Source of the DNA: Myxosarcina sp. GA_180221_E-2-1-MAG-40_15
Lineage (GTDB): Bacteria; Cyanobacteriota; Cyanobacteriia; Cyanobacteriales; Xenococcaceae
Length of the DNA: 45,493 nt
Assembly (NCBI GenBank): GCA_020692205.1
Contig: JAIMKV010000038.1
Coordinates: 1-45,493, forward strand
Direction: 5' to 3'
The position numbers and the translations under genes are program-made. Position 1 is the first letter of the stretch; the number at the start of each line of letters is the position of its first letter. Below the pieces are notes generated by a model. It did no database searches. It had not been told where the DNA came from and worked only from the letters and a program-made list of their open reading frames with translations. Positions 17,641 to 27,196 of this stretch are shown here, one piece after another.

Positions 17641-19596
17641 ATGCCTTACGAGACATTATCATCTCCAATAGATACCATCACCGTACCATCACAGGCGATC
17701 GATACTTATGAAAATACAGAATTAGCATACGATGAGCCAAATGCGGACTGGCGTTACAATCCAGAAACCAACAATGCTAGATATCGTAATCGTCCCTTTA
17801 CAGTACTCGGTCGGCTGATTGGCATCTTGTTTCCTTTTACTAGGTTTGCCTTGGGTATATGGTGGGACAACTTTACGGGAAATTCGCTTCTTAAACAGAA
17901 AAAAAGAGCGCGTCAGCTAATCAAAATACTGACTAAGCTCGGCCCTGCATATATTAAAATCGGGCAGGCTTTGTCTACTAGACCTGATGTCGTTCCTCCT
18001 GCTTATTTAGAAGAATTAACTACGTTACAAGATAAAATTCCTTCTTTCCCCAACGAAGTAGCATTTCGCTTCATAGAAGAAGAATTGGGCAAAAGACCTG
18101 AAGATATTTATGCAGAGCTTTCCCCTGAGCCGATCGCTGCTGCATCATTAGGACAAGTCTACAAAGGGCGATTAAAAACAGGAGAAGAAGTTGCCGTAAA
18201 AGTGCAGCGTCCCGATCTTAACCGTCGCATTACTCTTGATATTTACATCATGAGACTGTTAGCAGGTTGGGTACAAGATAATGTTAAACAGGTACGATCT
18301 AACCTGCGATCAATTATTGATGAGTTAGCCGAGCGGATCTTTGAAGAAACTAACTACAATCAGGAAGGTCGCAACGCCGATAAGTTCAAAGAGTTCTATG
18401 GTTATATGGAGGAAATCTATGTTCCCAAAATCTATTGGGAATATACAGGTAAACGTGTTCTAACCATGGAATGGATCACTGGCACTAAGCTCACCGATAT
18501 TGATGCTGTGCAGGCTCAGGGAATCGATGCTACCCATCTAGTGGAAATAGGGGTAGAATGCTCGCTCAGACAGTTGCTAGAACACGGGTTCTTTCACGCC
18601 GATCCTCATCCTGGTAACTTATTAGCCATGGCAGATGGCAGATTAGCTTATCTAGATTTCGGTATGATGAGTCGGATTAAGCCTTATCAGAGATATGGTC
18701 TAATTGAAGCTGTGGTTCACTTGGTCAATCGCGATTTTGAGTCTCTAGGTGAAGATTACATCAAATTAGACTTTTTAACTCCTGAGACAGATTTGAAACC
18801 AATTATTCCCGCTTTAGCTAATGTCTTTGGGAATGCCTTGGGAGCGAGTGTTGCCGAATTAAACTTTAAAAGCATCACTGATCAAATGTCGGCAATGATG
18901 TATGAATTTCCCTTTACTGTACCTGCTTACTATGCTTTAATTATTCGTTCGATGGTTACTTTAGAAGGAATTGCCATCGGGATCGATCCAGAGTTTAAAG
19001 TCTTGAGCAAAGCTTATCCCTACATTGCCAAACGCTTATTAACTGACCCTGCACCTGAATTAAGAGCATCTTTAAAAGACCTTTTATTTAAGGAAGAAGG
19101 TTTTCGTTGGCATCGTTTGGAAAACTTACTTAATAATGCTACCAGTTCTAGAGATTATGATTTTGATAGCGTCGTAGATCAGGCTCTTGATTATTTATAC
19201 AGCGATCGCGGTGCATTTATTCGCGATCGCATTGCCGATGAGTTGGTGAATGCAATTGATAGTTTAGGACGTAGAACAATCTTTAACATCTCTACTGCTT
19301 TCCGCCAGCAAGTCGGTTTAGCCGTGCAGGAAACTCCTGCCGAATATCGACAAGATTCTTACACTATGACTCATCTGAAAAATATTGTTGGCATCTTACA
19401 ACAAACTCCAGGTTTTGACCCGACTCACTTAATATCTATTGTTGCCAAGATCATCACCAAGCCAGAAACTCAGAAAATGGGACAGAAAGTAGCTGAAAGA
19501 CTAACTCAGAAAATGGCGGCAAGACTAATTAGAAACCTGCTAATCGAAGATGCTAAGCCAGAAATGCGCCCAGCTTTACCAGCAGTTAGTCGGTAA
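17641..19596 (+). CDS. ABC1/UbiB family kinase-like protein (AarF)
   Basis: Atypical kinase of 651 aa of the ABC1/UbiB/COQ8 family, linked to prenylquinone synthesis and lipid metabolism in membranes. It has the hallmark KxGQ motif in YIKIGQALSTRPDVVPP (about residue 105), the Ala-rich nucleotide loop AAASLGQVYKGRL (about 171), the Lys in EEVAVKVQRPDL, FEETNYNQEGRNADKF (ExD-type region), the catalytic FHADPHPGN (about 318) and the metal-binding YLDFGMM (about 334). No clear transmembrane helices at the C-terminus. I choose the ATG at 17641 over the in-frame TTG at 17614. Cyanobacteria carry several paralogues, so the exact role is not assigned. A probable terminator lies at 19778. Confidence 0.9.
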   Translation: MPYETLSSPIDTITVPSQAIDTYENTELAYDEPNADWRYNPETNNARYRNRPFTVLGRLIGILFPFTRFALGIWWDNFTGNSLLKQKKRARQLIKILTKLGPAYIKIGQALSTRPDVVPPAYLEELTTLQDKIPSFPNEVAFRFIEEELGKRPEDIYAELSPEPIAAASLGQVYKGRLKTGEEVAVKVQRPDLNRRITLDIYIMRLLAGWVQDNVKQVRSNLRSIIDELAERIFEETNYNQEGRNADKFKEFYGYMEEIYVPKIYWEYTGKRVLTMEWITGTKLTDIDAVQAQGIDATHLVEIGVECSLRQLLEHGFFHADPHPGNLLAMADGRLAYLDFGMMSRIKPYQRYGLIEAVVHLVNRDFESLGEDYIKLDFLTPETDLKPIIPALANVFGNALGASVAELNFKSITDQMSAMMYEFPFTVPAYYALIIRSMVTLEGIAIGIDPEFKVLSKAYPYIAKRLLTDPAPELRASLKDLLFKEEGFRWHRLENLLNNATSSRDYDFDSVVDQALDYLYSDRGAFIRDRIADELVNAIDSLGRRTIFNISTAFRQQVGLAVQETPAEYRQDSYTMTHLKNIVGILQQTPGFDPTHLISIVAKIITKPETQKMGQKVAERLTQKMAARLIRNLLIEDAKPEMRPALPAVSR

Positions 19597-19777
19597 GATT
19601 ATCCGAAGTATAAATTTAATTTATCCCAGTTCATTCTGCTGACTATGTAAATCAACAACTTTTTTTATAGTCAGCAGCTTTAGACAAATCAAAATTGCGA
19701 GGAACTTGATCAATTTCGGATAAGGCTAAATGAGCAAGAAGCGCGAAGAGCCGTTGCAGGGTCTATTCAAACCACAA

Positions 19778-19837
19778 AACGCCCCTAAGAAAGTGACCTA
19801 GAATTTATCTATTCAGTCTTAGAGGCGTTGATTTTTT
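19778..19837 (+). terminator. Probable terminator between the UbiB-like gene and rbp
   Basis: Arms AACGCCCCTAAGA (19778-19790) and TCTTAGAGGCGTT (19817-19829) pair over 13 positions with one mismatch and are followed by ATTTTTT on the plus strand. The loop is long (26 nt). Lying between two convergent genes, it may work in both directions. Confidence 0.55.
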
Positions 19838-19855
19838 AAATTTAACTTAAGAAGC

Positions 19856-20137
19856 TTAGAAACGGTTGTTTCGACCACCACCATTGCGATTGTCTTCGCG
19901 AGGTTTAGCTTTATTGACTTTTAACGCACGATCCATCCACTCTGCTCCGTCTAAAGCTTCAATCGCTTTATCTTCGTTAGCTTCGGATTCCATTTCGACA
20001 AAAGCAAATCCTCTTGGGCGACCTGATTCGCGATCGCTAGGAATATGAACTCGCTTAACAGTTCCATACTCGGTAAAGACTTCGTTTAAGTCTTCTTGAT
20101 TAACTTCGTATGATAAATTGCCTACGTAAATTGACAT
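19856..20137 (-). CDS. RRM-type RNA-binding protein (Rbp family)
   Basis: Small RNA-binding protein of 93 aa with one RRM: RNP2 as IYVGNLSYEV (residues 3-12), RNP1 as RGFAFVEM (about 43-50), and a short Gly/Arg/Asn tail (NGGGRNNRF). Cyanobacterial Rbp proteins bind mRNA, some of them directing photosynthesis transcripts to the thylakoid, and are often cold-induced. The ATG at 20137 (MSIYVGN) is the family start; a longer upstream frame reaching 20206 is rejected because it adds residues without homology to the fold. The long gap upstream (408 bp) would allow a long 5' leader of the kind seen in cold-regulated rbp genes. Confidence 0.93.
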   Translation of the reverse strand: MSIYVGNLSYEVNQEDLNEVFTEYGTVKRVHIPSDRESGRPRGFAFVEMESEANEDKAIEALDGAEWMDRALKVNKAKPREDNRNGGGRNNRF

Positions 20138-20545
20138 GATGTTAGTTGTCTGCTCAATGAATGTTGTGTTTAGAGAGACTGGATTATTGTCCAAGAAATA
20201 GCTCAATACTTTACGGAAAAAACCTGTAGAGACTGAATAAAAACTTAATCGTTAATCTGTTTATCCTCAACCTTAATCTTAACACTTTTATCGAGATAAA
20301 AACAACATACTTTATTTTTCAGGGGCGATCGCTTGTTTGAATTCCGATATAGCCAGAAAAAGAAGCACAATCATCTGACGTGCTTCACTCAACTATATTA
20401 CCGAGTTGATAGTAATAACGGACGAGTCATCTGTCATTACCACCTTGATTATTTCATGAGTCTTTTGTATTACAGCCAACTTTACTTAATCTTTGCTCTA
20501 AATACACATTCTGTTATCTAAGCTGTTCTGTGATAGTAGAGCTAG
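20138..20545. other. Leader region of rbp and gap before rhomboid
   Basis: About 400 bases, AT-rich. It likely contains the promoter and leader of rbp, read leftward. A 62-codon plus-strand frame (20333-20521) has no ribosome-binding site, shows no recognisable domain and is not called. Confidence 0.45.
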
Positions 20546-21139
20546 CTAGCCACGAAATTTCTTTTCTTGAGCAACCATTTTAGCGGCGATCGCTCCACCA
20601 ATAAAGCCAAACAAATGTCCTTGCCATGAAACTCTTACATCTGAAGGAAACACCCCCCAAATAAAGCTACCATAGGCAATAGCAACGAATACCGAGAGAG
20701 CGATTGAAGGCAAGTTTTTCTGAAAATATCCTCGTAGCAGTAAAAAGCCCAGATAGCCGTAAATTAAAATACTTGCACCTATATGAACTGAGTTGGGGGC
20801 AGCAAATAGCCAAACTCCAAGCCCACCTATTAATGCACTGATAATTGACGCAATATAAAAATCGCTAGTTTCTTGGATCATGGTCAACCACCCCAAAGTA
20901 AGAAAGGGTATAGTGTTAGCTATTAGATGTGCGAATCCGCCATGCAGAAATGGTGCAAAGACGATTCCTCTCAACCCAACTAAACTACCAGGTTGAATGC
21001 CATAGCTATCTAAGCTGCCATTAAATACAAATTTGTCAAAAATTTCAACCACCCAGAATATAGCGATTGAAACCATTAAAATTTTAAACTCTTTCAAAAT
21101 AAGTTTCTGGTGTACTGGTTTTCGATAATAGCTACTCAT
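20546..21139 (-). CDS. Rhomboid family intramembrane serine protease
   Basis: Polytopic membrane protein of 197 aa. First helix at about residues 20-40, then the conserved loop FLHGGFAHLIANTIPFLTLGW (about 63-83) with the family His and Asn. Catalytic Ser near residue 122 in HIGASILIYGYLGF, and catalytic His near 174 in WQGHLFGFIGGAIAA. The usual GxSG motif reads GASI here, with Ile in place of the second Gly; Ser and His are both present, so activity is likely but not certain. Rhomboids cleave membrane proteins within the bilayer. It is read leftward and is divergent from psbU. Confidence 0.88.
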   Translation of the reverse strand: MSSYYRKPVHQKLILKEFKILMVSIAIFWVVEIFDKFVFNGSLDSYGIQPGSLVGLRGIVFAPFLHGGFAHLIANTIPFLTLGWLTMIQETSDFYIASIISALIGGLGVWLFAAPNSVHIGASILIYGYLGFLLLRGYFQKNLPSIALSVFVAIAYGSFIWGVFPSDVRVSWQGHLFGFIGGAIAAKMVAQEKKFRG

Positions 21140-21528
21140 GTTTGATTATAAATTATTTACCTATGGATCTGCTTATAAGTGAAAATAGTGGATCTCGACA
21201 TTTTTATTTGCTTTAGTAATACATATTGGTGACAGCAGGTGCTGCCCTGCCCATAAGTGGTTCAATTATATAAACTGCTCAATTATGTATGTGGTTGCCC
21301 TGTTTTGTCGAGTAACAATTGTGACTACTAAAAGTTAGTATTTGAAAAATGTAGTGAAAGAATTATGATATATAACAACATCATTTGTTAAAAAGGTTGG
21401 AGTGTCTTCAATACACAAAAGCCTGAGTAAAAAGAAAATAGCAAACAAAAATTAACATTCATCGAGAAAACTAAATACTTCTCTTTGAGTAAAATAACTT
21501 TAGGTTAGGTTAAGAGGAATTAAAACCA
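21140..21528. other. Divergent control region between rhomboid and psbU
   Basis: About 390 AT-rich bases that must hold the promoters of both divergent genes. No repeat or operator stands out. A purine-rich GAGGAA lies about 13 nt before the psbU ATG and may serve as its ribosome-binding site. Confidence 0.4.
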
Positions 21529-21942
21529 ATGAAAAAATTGATCGGTATTTTAGCTGCCGTATTATTAATAATAGGTTCTTGGGGATTTGCCAGCGCAGCC
21601 CAAGCGAGTGAAACAGGATTGTTTACAGTACAGACTGTGACGTTGTTCGCCGCTCGTGTCAATACGGCTGATGCAAAACGCCAAGAGTTGATTCAAGGTA
21701 AGCTCGATCTCAACAATAGCGACGTTAGAGAGTTTCGTAGACTCAGAGGATTTTATCCTAATCTTGCCAGCAAAATTATTCAAAATGCCCCCTATGAAAG
21801 TGTAGAAGATGTTTTGGAAATTCCTGGCTTGAGCGACAGCCAGCTAGAGCGTCTGCAAGCAAATTTAGATGAGTTTTTTGTCACCGACATGGAAGCTTCG
21901 ATGAATGCTGGGGGCGATCGCTATAACCCTGGACTATATTAA
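21529..21942 (+). CDS. psbU: Photosystem II extrinsic protein PsbU (12 kDa)
   Basis: Lumenal extrinsic subunit of the oxygen-evolving complex, 137 aa. A signal peptide with a hydrophobic core (LIGILAAVLLIIGSWGFASA) and AQA-type cleavage site occupies about residues 1-27. The mature part contains LDLNNSDVREFRRLRGFYPNLASKI and APYESVEDVLEIPGLSDSQ, the tandem helix-hairpin-helix fold typical of PsbU, and ends GGDRYNPGLY. PsbU protects the Mn cluster and stabilises PsbV/PsbO binding on the lumenal face. It has its own terminator directly downstream and appears monocistronic. Confidence 0.96.
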   Translation: MKKLIGILAAVLLIIGSWGFASAAQASETGLFTVQTVTLFAARVNTADAKRQELIQGKLDLNNSDVREFRRLRGFYPNLASKIIQNAPYESVEDVLEIPGLSDSQLERLQANLDEFFVTDMEASMNAGGDRYNPGLY

Positions 21943-21974
21943 ACAATCAATATTCAGATTGATCTCTACTAGAG

Positions 21975-22022
21975 TCACGCGCAGATACCTTTTTGATCAA
22001 GAGGTGTACCGCGTGATTTTTG
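21975..22022 (+). terminator. Rho-independent terminator of psbU
   Basis: TCACGCG (21975-21981) pairs with CGCGTGA (22010-22016), with further inner pairing ACCT/AGGT, and is followed by a run of five or six T residues. It lies about 33 bp after the psbU stop. Confidence 0.75.
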
Positions 22023-22107
22023 TAACCGCGTTTCTAGATTGGGCGTGGTTTTTTTATCGCTATGTGGCATGATAAGTCCCAATTAAGATGTGTCAGAATA
22101 ATTAAAA

Positions 22108-23727
22108 TTGAATTACCCTAAGTTTGATGTAATTGTAGTAGGTTCGGGGGCTGCGGGACTCTACGGAGCTTTATGTCTGCCTAATAATTTAAAAGTTGCT
22201 TTAATCACCAAAGAGCAATTAAATACGGGGGCTAGTGATTGGGCGCAGGGCGGTATTGCTGCTGCTATTAGCCCAGAAGATTCCCCTAAGCTGCATTTAG
22301 ACGATACTTTAAAAGCTGGGGCCCAGTTGTGCGATCGCGATGCGGTACAGTTTTTAGTCGATCATGCTGCGGATTCAATTCAATCACTGGTCGAAATGGG
22401 GGTGGCTTTTGATCGACATCAAAGCCGACTATCGATGACTTTGGAGGCTGCTCATTCTCGCCCCAGAGTACTTCATGCTGCGGATACTACAGGTCGAGCA
22501 ATTGTAGCTCAATTAGCGCAAAGGGTATTACAAAAAAGCAATATTCAGGTATTGTCGCAAGCCGTTGCGCTTGGGCTTTGGCTAAGTTCAGATCGCAAAT
22601 GCCAGGGTATAAGTATCTTAAAAGCTAGTAAAATAAGCTGGATTCAATCTTCAGCAGTGATTCTAGCGACAGGGGGGGGAGGACAAGTATTCTCTCAGAC
22701 AACCAATCCTGAAGTTAGTACAGGAGATGGGGTAGCGATCGCCTGGCGAGGTGGTGCCATGATTAGAGATCCTGAATTTGTTCAATTTCATCCTACTGCT
22801 CTGACAGTGACTGGCGCACCCAGATTTTTGATTAGCGAAGCGGTTAGAGGAGAAGGAGCGCATTTAATTGATCGAAGCGGACGACGTTTTGCTTTTGATT
22901 ATCATCCAGATGGGGAATTAGCCCCCAGAGACGTAGTTAGCCGAGCTATCTTTACTCATCTGCAAAAAACAGGAGAGAGCAACGTTTATCTCGATCTACA
23001 GCCAATTCCGCAGGACAAAATTCGCTATCGCTTTCCCAATATTATTCGTGTGTGTCAGCATTGGAATGTAGACTTATTTACTAAGCCGATTCCTGTTGCC
23101 CCTGCCGCTCACTATTGGATGGGGGGAATTGCCGTGGATACGATGAATCAAACCTCAATTCCTGGACTATATGCTGTGGGAGAAACCGCCAGTACAGGGG
23201 TTCATGGAGCAAACCGTTTGGCAAGTAATTCTTTACTCGAATGCGTAGTCTATGCAGCGCAACTGGCGAAATTAGCACCTATGGCTTTTGAGCCTGTTGC
23301 CCTAAAGACAACAGAAATCTCTGCTAACTGGAAACAGGAAATTGAATTAGTTACCTCGGTTAGAAAGCAGCTACCTGAACTAATATGGCAGAGTGCAGGT
23401 ATATGTCGTACTGCGGAAATTATGGCACAGGCGATCGCCACAGTAACATCCTGGCGATCACAACTAACTGATTTAACTCTCAATCGATATGTAACTGAGT
23501 TACCTCCTGCTCTACAAGTTCAACTTCGCGATCCCGCAGCAGAATCTCAGCTAAAGCTATATGCTGAAACGCTTAATTTACTTGACATTGCTTATCTAAT
23601 CCTCAAAAGTGCGGCTTTTCGTACCGAAAGTCGTGGCGGACATTATCGTCTCGATTATCCTAATACTTCTGCTGACTGGGAAAAACACACGATTATTCAG
23701 AGTGAAACCTGGACTAAATCGCCTTGA
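22108..23727 (+). CDS. nadB: L-aspartate oxidase NadB
   Basis: FAD enzyme of 539 aa that oxidises L-aspartate to iminoaspartate, the first step of bacterial NAD synthesis. Seen: FAD-binding VVGSGAAGLYGAL near the N-terminus (about 11-23), GASDWAQGGIAAA (about 42), HAADTTGRAIVAQL (about 123), the AVILATGGGGQVFSQTTNP second nucleotide loop, FHPTALTVTGAPRFLISEAVRGEGA, and HYWMGGIAVDT followed by GLYAVGETASTGVHGANRLASNSLLE at about 335-385. The start is TTG at 22108, only ten residues before the FAD motif, and no upstream ATG fits. It converges on the DUF2062 gene with a 9-bp gap. Confidence 0.95.
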   Translation: MNYPKFDVIVVGSGAAGLYGALCLPNNLKVALITKEQLNTGASDWAQGGIAAAISPEDSPKLHLDDTLKAGAQLCDRDAVQFLVDHAADSIQSLVEMGVAFDRHQSRLSMTLEAAHSRPRVLHAADTTGRAIVAQLAQRVLQKSNIQVLSQAVALGLWLSSDRKCQGISILKASKISWIQSSAVILATGGGGQVFSQTTNPEVSTGDGVAIAWRGGAMIRDPEFVQFHPTALTVTGAPRFLISEAVRGEGAHLIDRSGRRFAFDYHPDGELAPRDVVSRAIFTHLQKTGESNVYLDLQPIPQDKIRYRFPNIIRVCQHWNVDLFTKPIPVAPAAHYWMGGIAVDTMNQTSIPGLYAVGETASTGVHGANRLASNSLLECVVYAAQLAKLAPMAFEPVALKTTEISANWKQEIELVTSVRKQLPELIWQSAGICRTAEIMAQAIATVTSWRSQLTDLTLNRYVTELPPALQVQLRDPAAESQLKLYAETLNLLDIAYLILKSAAFRTESRGGHYRLDYPNTSADWEKHTIIQSETWTKSP

Positions 23728-23735
23728 AGCTAAAT

Positions 23736-24266
23736 TTATTTTCTTTGATGGCTTTTATTGAGCTTACGGCGGATCACACGGCGATCGCGCCAACGTTCCA
23801 AAATTGCCAAACCATAACAGTAAGTAATAATAGCTAGAATTGTTCCTACTACAAAGCTGCCCGTTAGCAAGGTAATAGCAAAAGTTGAACCTAGTTCTTT
23901 AAATGCGGTAAATGATTCGATGTCTAAAGGCGACAAAACAGTATCTTCTGTTCCCAGCAGCAGCTTGCCAATCTTGTAGTTAAAGACAAATATTGGTACA
24001 TAAGTCAGTGGGTTACTAATCCAAGTAGCAGCTACAGCAGCCACCTTGCTTCCTCGACAGATAGTTGCTAAAAAAATAGCAATAAGACTTTGAAGACCAA
24101 AAAAAGGAAACCAACCAGCAAAAACACCTATAGCTAAACCTTTAGCGATCACTTTTGGCTTACCCCGTAATCTCAGCAGTTTCAAATAAGTCAGACGAAT
24201 CTGCCTTTTCAAGTAAGATTGATAGTGCAAGTGATGACGTTTTTGTCGATAACTAGGAGGTGTCAA
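23736..24266 (-). CDS. DUF2062 domain membrane protein
   Basis: Inner-membrane protein of 176 aa. A basic N-terminus (RQKRHHLHYQSYLKRQIRL) precedes the DUF2062 core: IAKGLAIGVFAGWFPFFGLQSLIAIFLAT (about 40-70), AVAATWISNPLTYVPIFVFNYKIG (about 76-100) and a last helix with FVVGTILAIITYCYGLAIL (about 132-152). The function is unknown; the family is widespread in bacteria. It ends 9 bp from nadB tail-to-tail with no separate terminator visible. Confidence 0.85.
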   Translation of the reverse strand: MTPPSYRQKRHHLHYQSYLKRQIRLTYLKLLRLRGKPKVIAKGLAIGVFAGWFPFFGLQSLIAIFLATICRGSKVAAVAATWISNPLTYVPIFVFNYKIGKLLLGTEDTVLSPLDIESFTAFKELGSTFAITLLTGSFVVGTILAIITYCYGLAILERWRDRRVIRRKLNKSHQRK

Positions 24267-24510
24267 AACATTTAATAAATTTTTTTAAAAGCAGAGGTTT
24301 TGCTTAATTGCCAATTACGCTGGTGCTATTTTGAACTTATCTTGCCAAGTCTATTATACGACTACAGAAAGGTTACATGATTTAGATTAGTAATTAACCA
24401 TTGTTCCCCAAGCGATCGCTAAGAAGAATGTTGTTAACAGCAAACAATAACTTATACTTTACTTATGTTATTGCCTAGAAACATCCATCTTTAGGTAAAT
24501 AAACCAAGCT
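24267..24510. other. Short intergenic region
   Basis: About 240 bases, AT-rich, with one HIP1 site near 24412. It presumably contains the promoter of the DUF2062 gene. No further structure seen. Confidence 0.35.
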
Positions 24511-25305
24511 TTATTTCATTTTATTCTGTGCTTCAGTTGGTTCTGCTTCAATATTAATTCGATGCGTAATCATTGTAATTCCATCCCCACGAACTAAAAT
24601 TGCTGAAATCCAGTTACTCTGAGGAAGCAGAGGAGCAGTCGCCACTTTATAGATTCCTCCAGCTGACAATGGCTCTAATTCTAAGGCTTTAGGGTTAAGA
24701 TACAGATTAGCCGCAGTTTTCTCTTCCTGCACTCCCCCCAGCAAAACTCTTTCGCCCAGAGGTTCATTGACAATTAGATCGAAATTATATTTTTCTCCTG
24801 CTTTAACTACAGTTGGAGCATTTATTTGAACTTGAGGTGGATTATCTCCAGAATCTAACCGAGTTTGTTCTAACAAAATTTCTTGACGAACTAGCTTTTG
24901 ATCTTGAAAATATTGACGAGATTTAATCGTAGAACTTAAGCTCGCTTGTCTTTCCTCAGTATCTTGAATACCCTCAATAGTAGTTTTAGTTTCTGCTACC
25001 AGCTCGTTGCCCTCCTGGGACCATGACTCAATCTCGGTTTTGTATTGGAGTTGAGGATAACTATCCCAAATCTCAATCAAGGCATTAGCCAGAGTCTCGG
25101 TAGTTAAGCCGTCCGTATTCGTAAAATTCTCACTATAGTATTCTAGTAACTCATCAATATCTCGATCATTAGCTGCATTTTCGATTCCAGAAATAATCTC
25201 AGTTAATTCTTTTGGTGCAGTAGCAGCACTTTCTCCTTGAACTTTATTTGCTAAACCGCTAATGATTCCCAAGTTTAGCAATAAAACAGTAACCAATTTT
25301 CTCAT
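24511..25305 (-). CDS. Secreted NTF2-like domain protein
   Basis: Exported protein of 264 aa. Signal peptide: MRKLVTVLLLNLGIISGLANKVQG (residues 1-24). A SnoaL/NTF2-like domain follows at about 30-145 (LTEIISGIENAANDRDIDEL, LEYYSENFTNTDGLTTETL, YKTEIESWSQEGNELVAE). A second, beta-rich part (about 150-250) has QVQINAPTVVKAGEKYNFDL and LPQSNWISAILVRGDGIT, resembling a cyanobacterial periplasmic all-beta domain. The ATG at 25305 is used because the longer frame would put 23 polar residues before the signal peptide. Function unknown. Confidence 0.75.
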   Translation of the reverse strand: MRKLVTVLLLNLGIISGLANKVQGESAATAPKELTEIISGIENAANDRDIDELLEYYSENFTNTDGLTTETLANALIEIWDSYPQLQYKTEIESWSQEGNELVAETKTTIEGIQDTEERQASLSSTIKSRQYFQDQKLVRQEILLEQTRLDSGDNPPQVQINAPTVVKAGEKYNFDLIVNEPLGERVLLGGVQEEKTAANLYLNPKALELEPLSAGGIYKVATAPLLPQSNWISAILVRGDGITMITHRINIEAEPTEAQNKMK

Positions 25306-25672
25306 GTGTTTAATTTTAATTAGGTTAGTTAGCATATTCAAAGTAACTTTGATGCTATCACGGGTTTTTGCCAATAGCTCAATCTCTGATTTGTCTGTTC
25401 TTTAAATATTCTCTGTCAATCTTTACGTAATCTTTACTATAGGCAATAAAAAAAGATTCAGAATAGAATAGTAGAGAAAGTAAAAAACTCGATAAGAGTA
25501 CAATTACCAATCTACTTTTGAAAGATTACAAAGCTGAAATTTTAAGATCAAAGACTAAGCTACTGTTTTTGAAGATTTATTCTTAGCTAAAAAAGCTTGG
25601 TTGAAAAAATTTTAGTTTGACTACTTTTTATCTAGTAAGCAATTAACTGCTAATTTTATTCCCCGTATATGA
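25306..25672. other. Divergent region between two secreted-protein genes
   Basis: About 370 AT-rich bases with promoters expected for both divergent genes. No strong repeat seen. Confidence 0.35.
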
Positions 25673-27067
25673 ATGAAAGCCATTGTAGCAAGCGTCCTCT
25701 TTGGTGGTATTTTGACCTGTCTTGGTTGGACTAATTCCGCCGTGGCTAATCCCAAAATTCCCCACGACAAGTCGAATATCTCCAAAACGCCAATTATTTC
25801 GGCAAAAGTCTTATCTCAACAAGGCTTTATAGCTGTACCTCAGCTGTTTGGCTTAGTTGATCGCATCTTGACGATTGACAAGTCTCATAACTTAAATTCC
25901 AGAGCCAATTATGACCAGCCAATTCTTTTTCCCAACAATAACATTAATGCTTCCTTAAATCTTGACCGTAGTTTTAGTTTGCCTTCGCCAAAACTGCCAT
26001 CCACTAACCAGTCTCAACAAGTTGGTTTAGCATTAGGTTTCCAAAGTACTTTCTGGTCTGGCGTAAATAAGCGCAAATACTGGGGAGTAACAGCAGTAGA
26101 ATATTGGGGAGAAAAAAGTAATCAGCCAAATCTACATCAGCTAGATTACACTACTAACTCTGCACCAATATTAGCTGCGGGAAGTTCAACGCTAACATTT
26201 TCTGGGGGAGTAAATGACAATCTGGCAAAAACAGCAGTTCTAGATCAAAAAGTTGGCTTTGGTCAAGAGGTTGAAGAGTTTCGTGGCGGGGTTGTTTATC
26301 ATCACGGCATCGCTAAACAGATAACTATGGGAGTAGGTTTTATTTATGAAGATAAATTGGCTGGTTTTACTCAGCTAAATTACAATAGCGATCTTCTGCC
26401 GATTCAAACTACTTTTTCGCTACTGGCAAAAGGTTCAAAGATTGATTTACATTCCTATCTGAATTTTAAACCTGCCCCAAATTTTGAGCTTAATTACTAT
26501 AACAACCAAAAAAATCATAGTTTTAATGTTAATTGGGGAGTCGCTCCTGGCTTAAGTTTAGTTGCTCAAGGCAATAGTAAATATGATTCCTACAGTACGG
26601 GTTTTAAGGTAGCAATACACAATGACTATCTATCTCTTTCGGCAACGGCAGCATTAGATCATAACTATAATTTGCAGTGGAAATTAAATTCGCAAATCGG
26701 TCGTTTTAAATTTATTTACCACAATAATCGGCAAATAAGCAGCTCTGAACTAAATACTAATTTAATTGATTCAGAAGACCTCGGTTTTCAATGTTCAGCC
26801 TTCGTCAAATATCAAACCAGTGAAGTTAAAAAAAATCAGCAGGAATTTATCGTTTGGGGAAGCAAAATACATTCTGCTGCCATAACTAGCTCAAACCGAC
26901 ATCTTTGGGCGGTAGAGTTAGGCTATGGTTCTGGTGATTACGGTCAGGGCTTAGTTGTCAAGGGTTCTGTCGCCCTGAAGCCCGATCTATTTTTAAAATT
27001 GAACTACCAAGAAATCTCTGCGGTTTCTGACGATACTCAAATTAAACTACAGCTAGGTTCTAACTAA
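25673..27067 (+). CDS. Predicted secreted beta-strand-rich protein
   Basis: Protein of 464 aa, not recognised. A signal peptide with a hydrophobic core (MKAIVASVLFGGILTCLG) and ANP-type cleavage is seen at about 1-27. The mature protein is dominated by alternating hydrophobic/polar strands (FNVNWGVAPGLSLVAQGNS, DYLSLSATAALDHNYNLQWK, GLVVKGSVALKPDLFLKLNY), a pattern typical of outer-membrane beta-barrels. It ends in IKLQLGSN, without the C-terminal Phe seen in the adjacent porin. It converges on the iron-uptake porin gene, whose product is also an outer-membrane protein. An outer-membrane channel or surface protein is plausible; this is inference. Confidence 0.65.
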   Translation: MKAIVASVLFGGILTCLGWTNSAVANPKIPHDKSNISKTPIISAKVLSQQGFIAVPQLFGLVDRILTIDKSHNLNSRANYDQPILFPNNNINASLNLDRSFSLPSPKLPSTNQSQQVGLALGFQSTFWSGVNKRKYWGVTAVEYWGEKSNQPNLHQLDYTTNSAPILAAGSSTLTFSGGVNDNLAKTAVLDQKVGFGQEVEEFRGGVVYHHGIAKQITMGVGFIYEDKLAGFTQLNYNSDLLPIQTTFSLLAKGSKIDLHSYLNFKPAPNFELNYYNNQKNHSFNVNWGVAPGLSLVAQGNSKYDSYSTGFKVAIHNDYLSLSATAALDHNYNLQWKLNSQIGRFKFIYHNNRQISSSELNTNLIDSEDLGFQCSAFVKYQTSEVKKNQQEFIVWGSKIHSAAITSSNRHLWAVELGYGSGDYGQGLVVKGSVALKPDLFLKLNYQEISAVSDDTQIKLQLGSN

Positions 27068-27196
27068 ATAGAGCTATTTTATTAGATTTTTTATATTTTT
27101 CTGGCTGCTGATTTTAGTTTATTTCTAAGAGATATTGCTATGTAAGTTGGAATATTAACAATTCTGTTGTCTAAATTTTTTATTCTGAACATTATT

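Noticed and set aside
20333-20521. 62-codon plus-strand frame
   Set aside because: Aromatic-rich translation without family signals, no ribosome-binding site, and it lies in the leader region of the oppositely read rbp gene.
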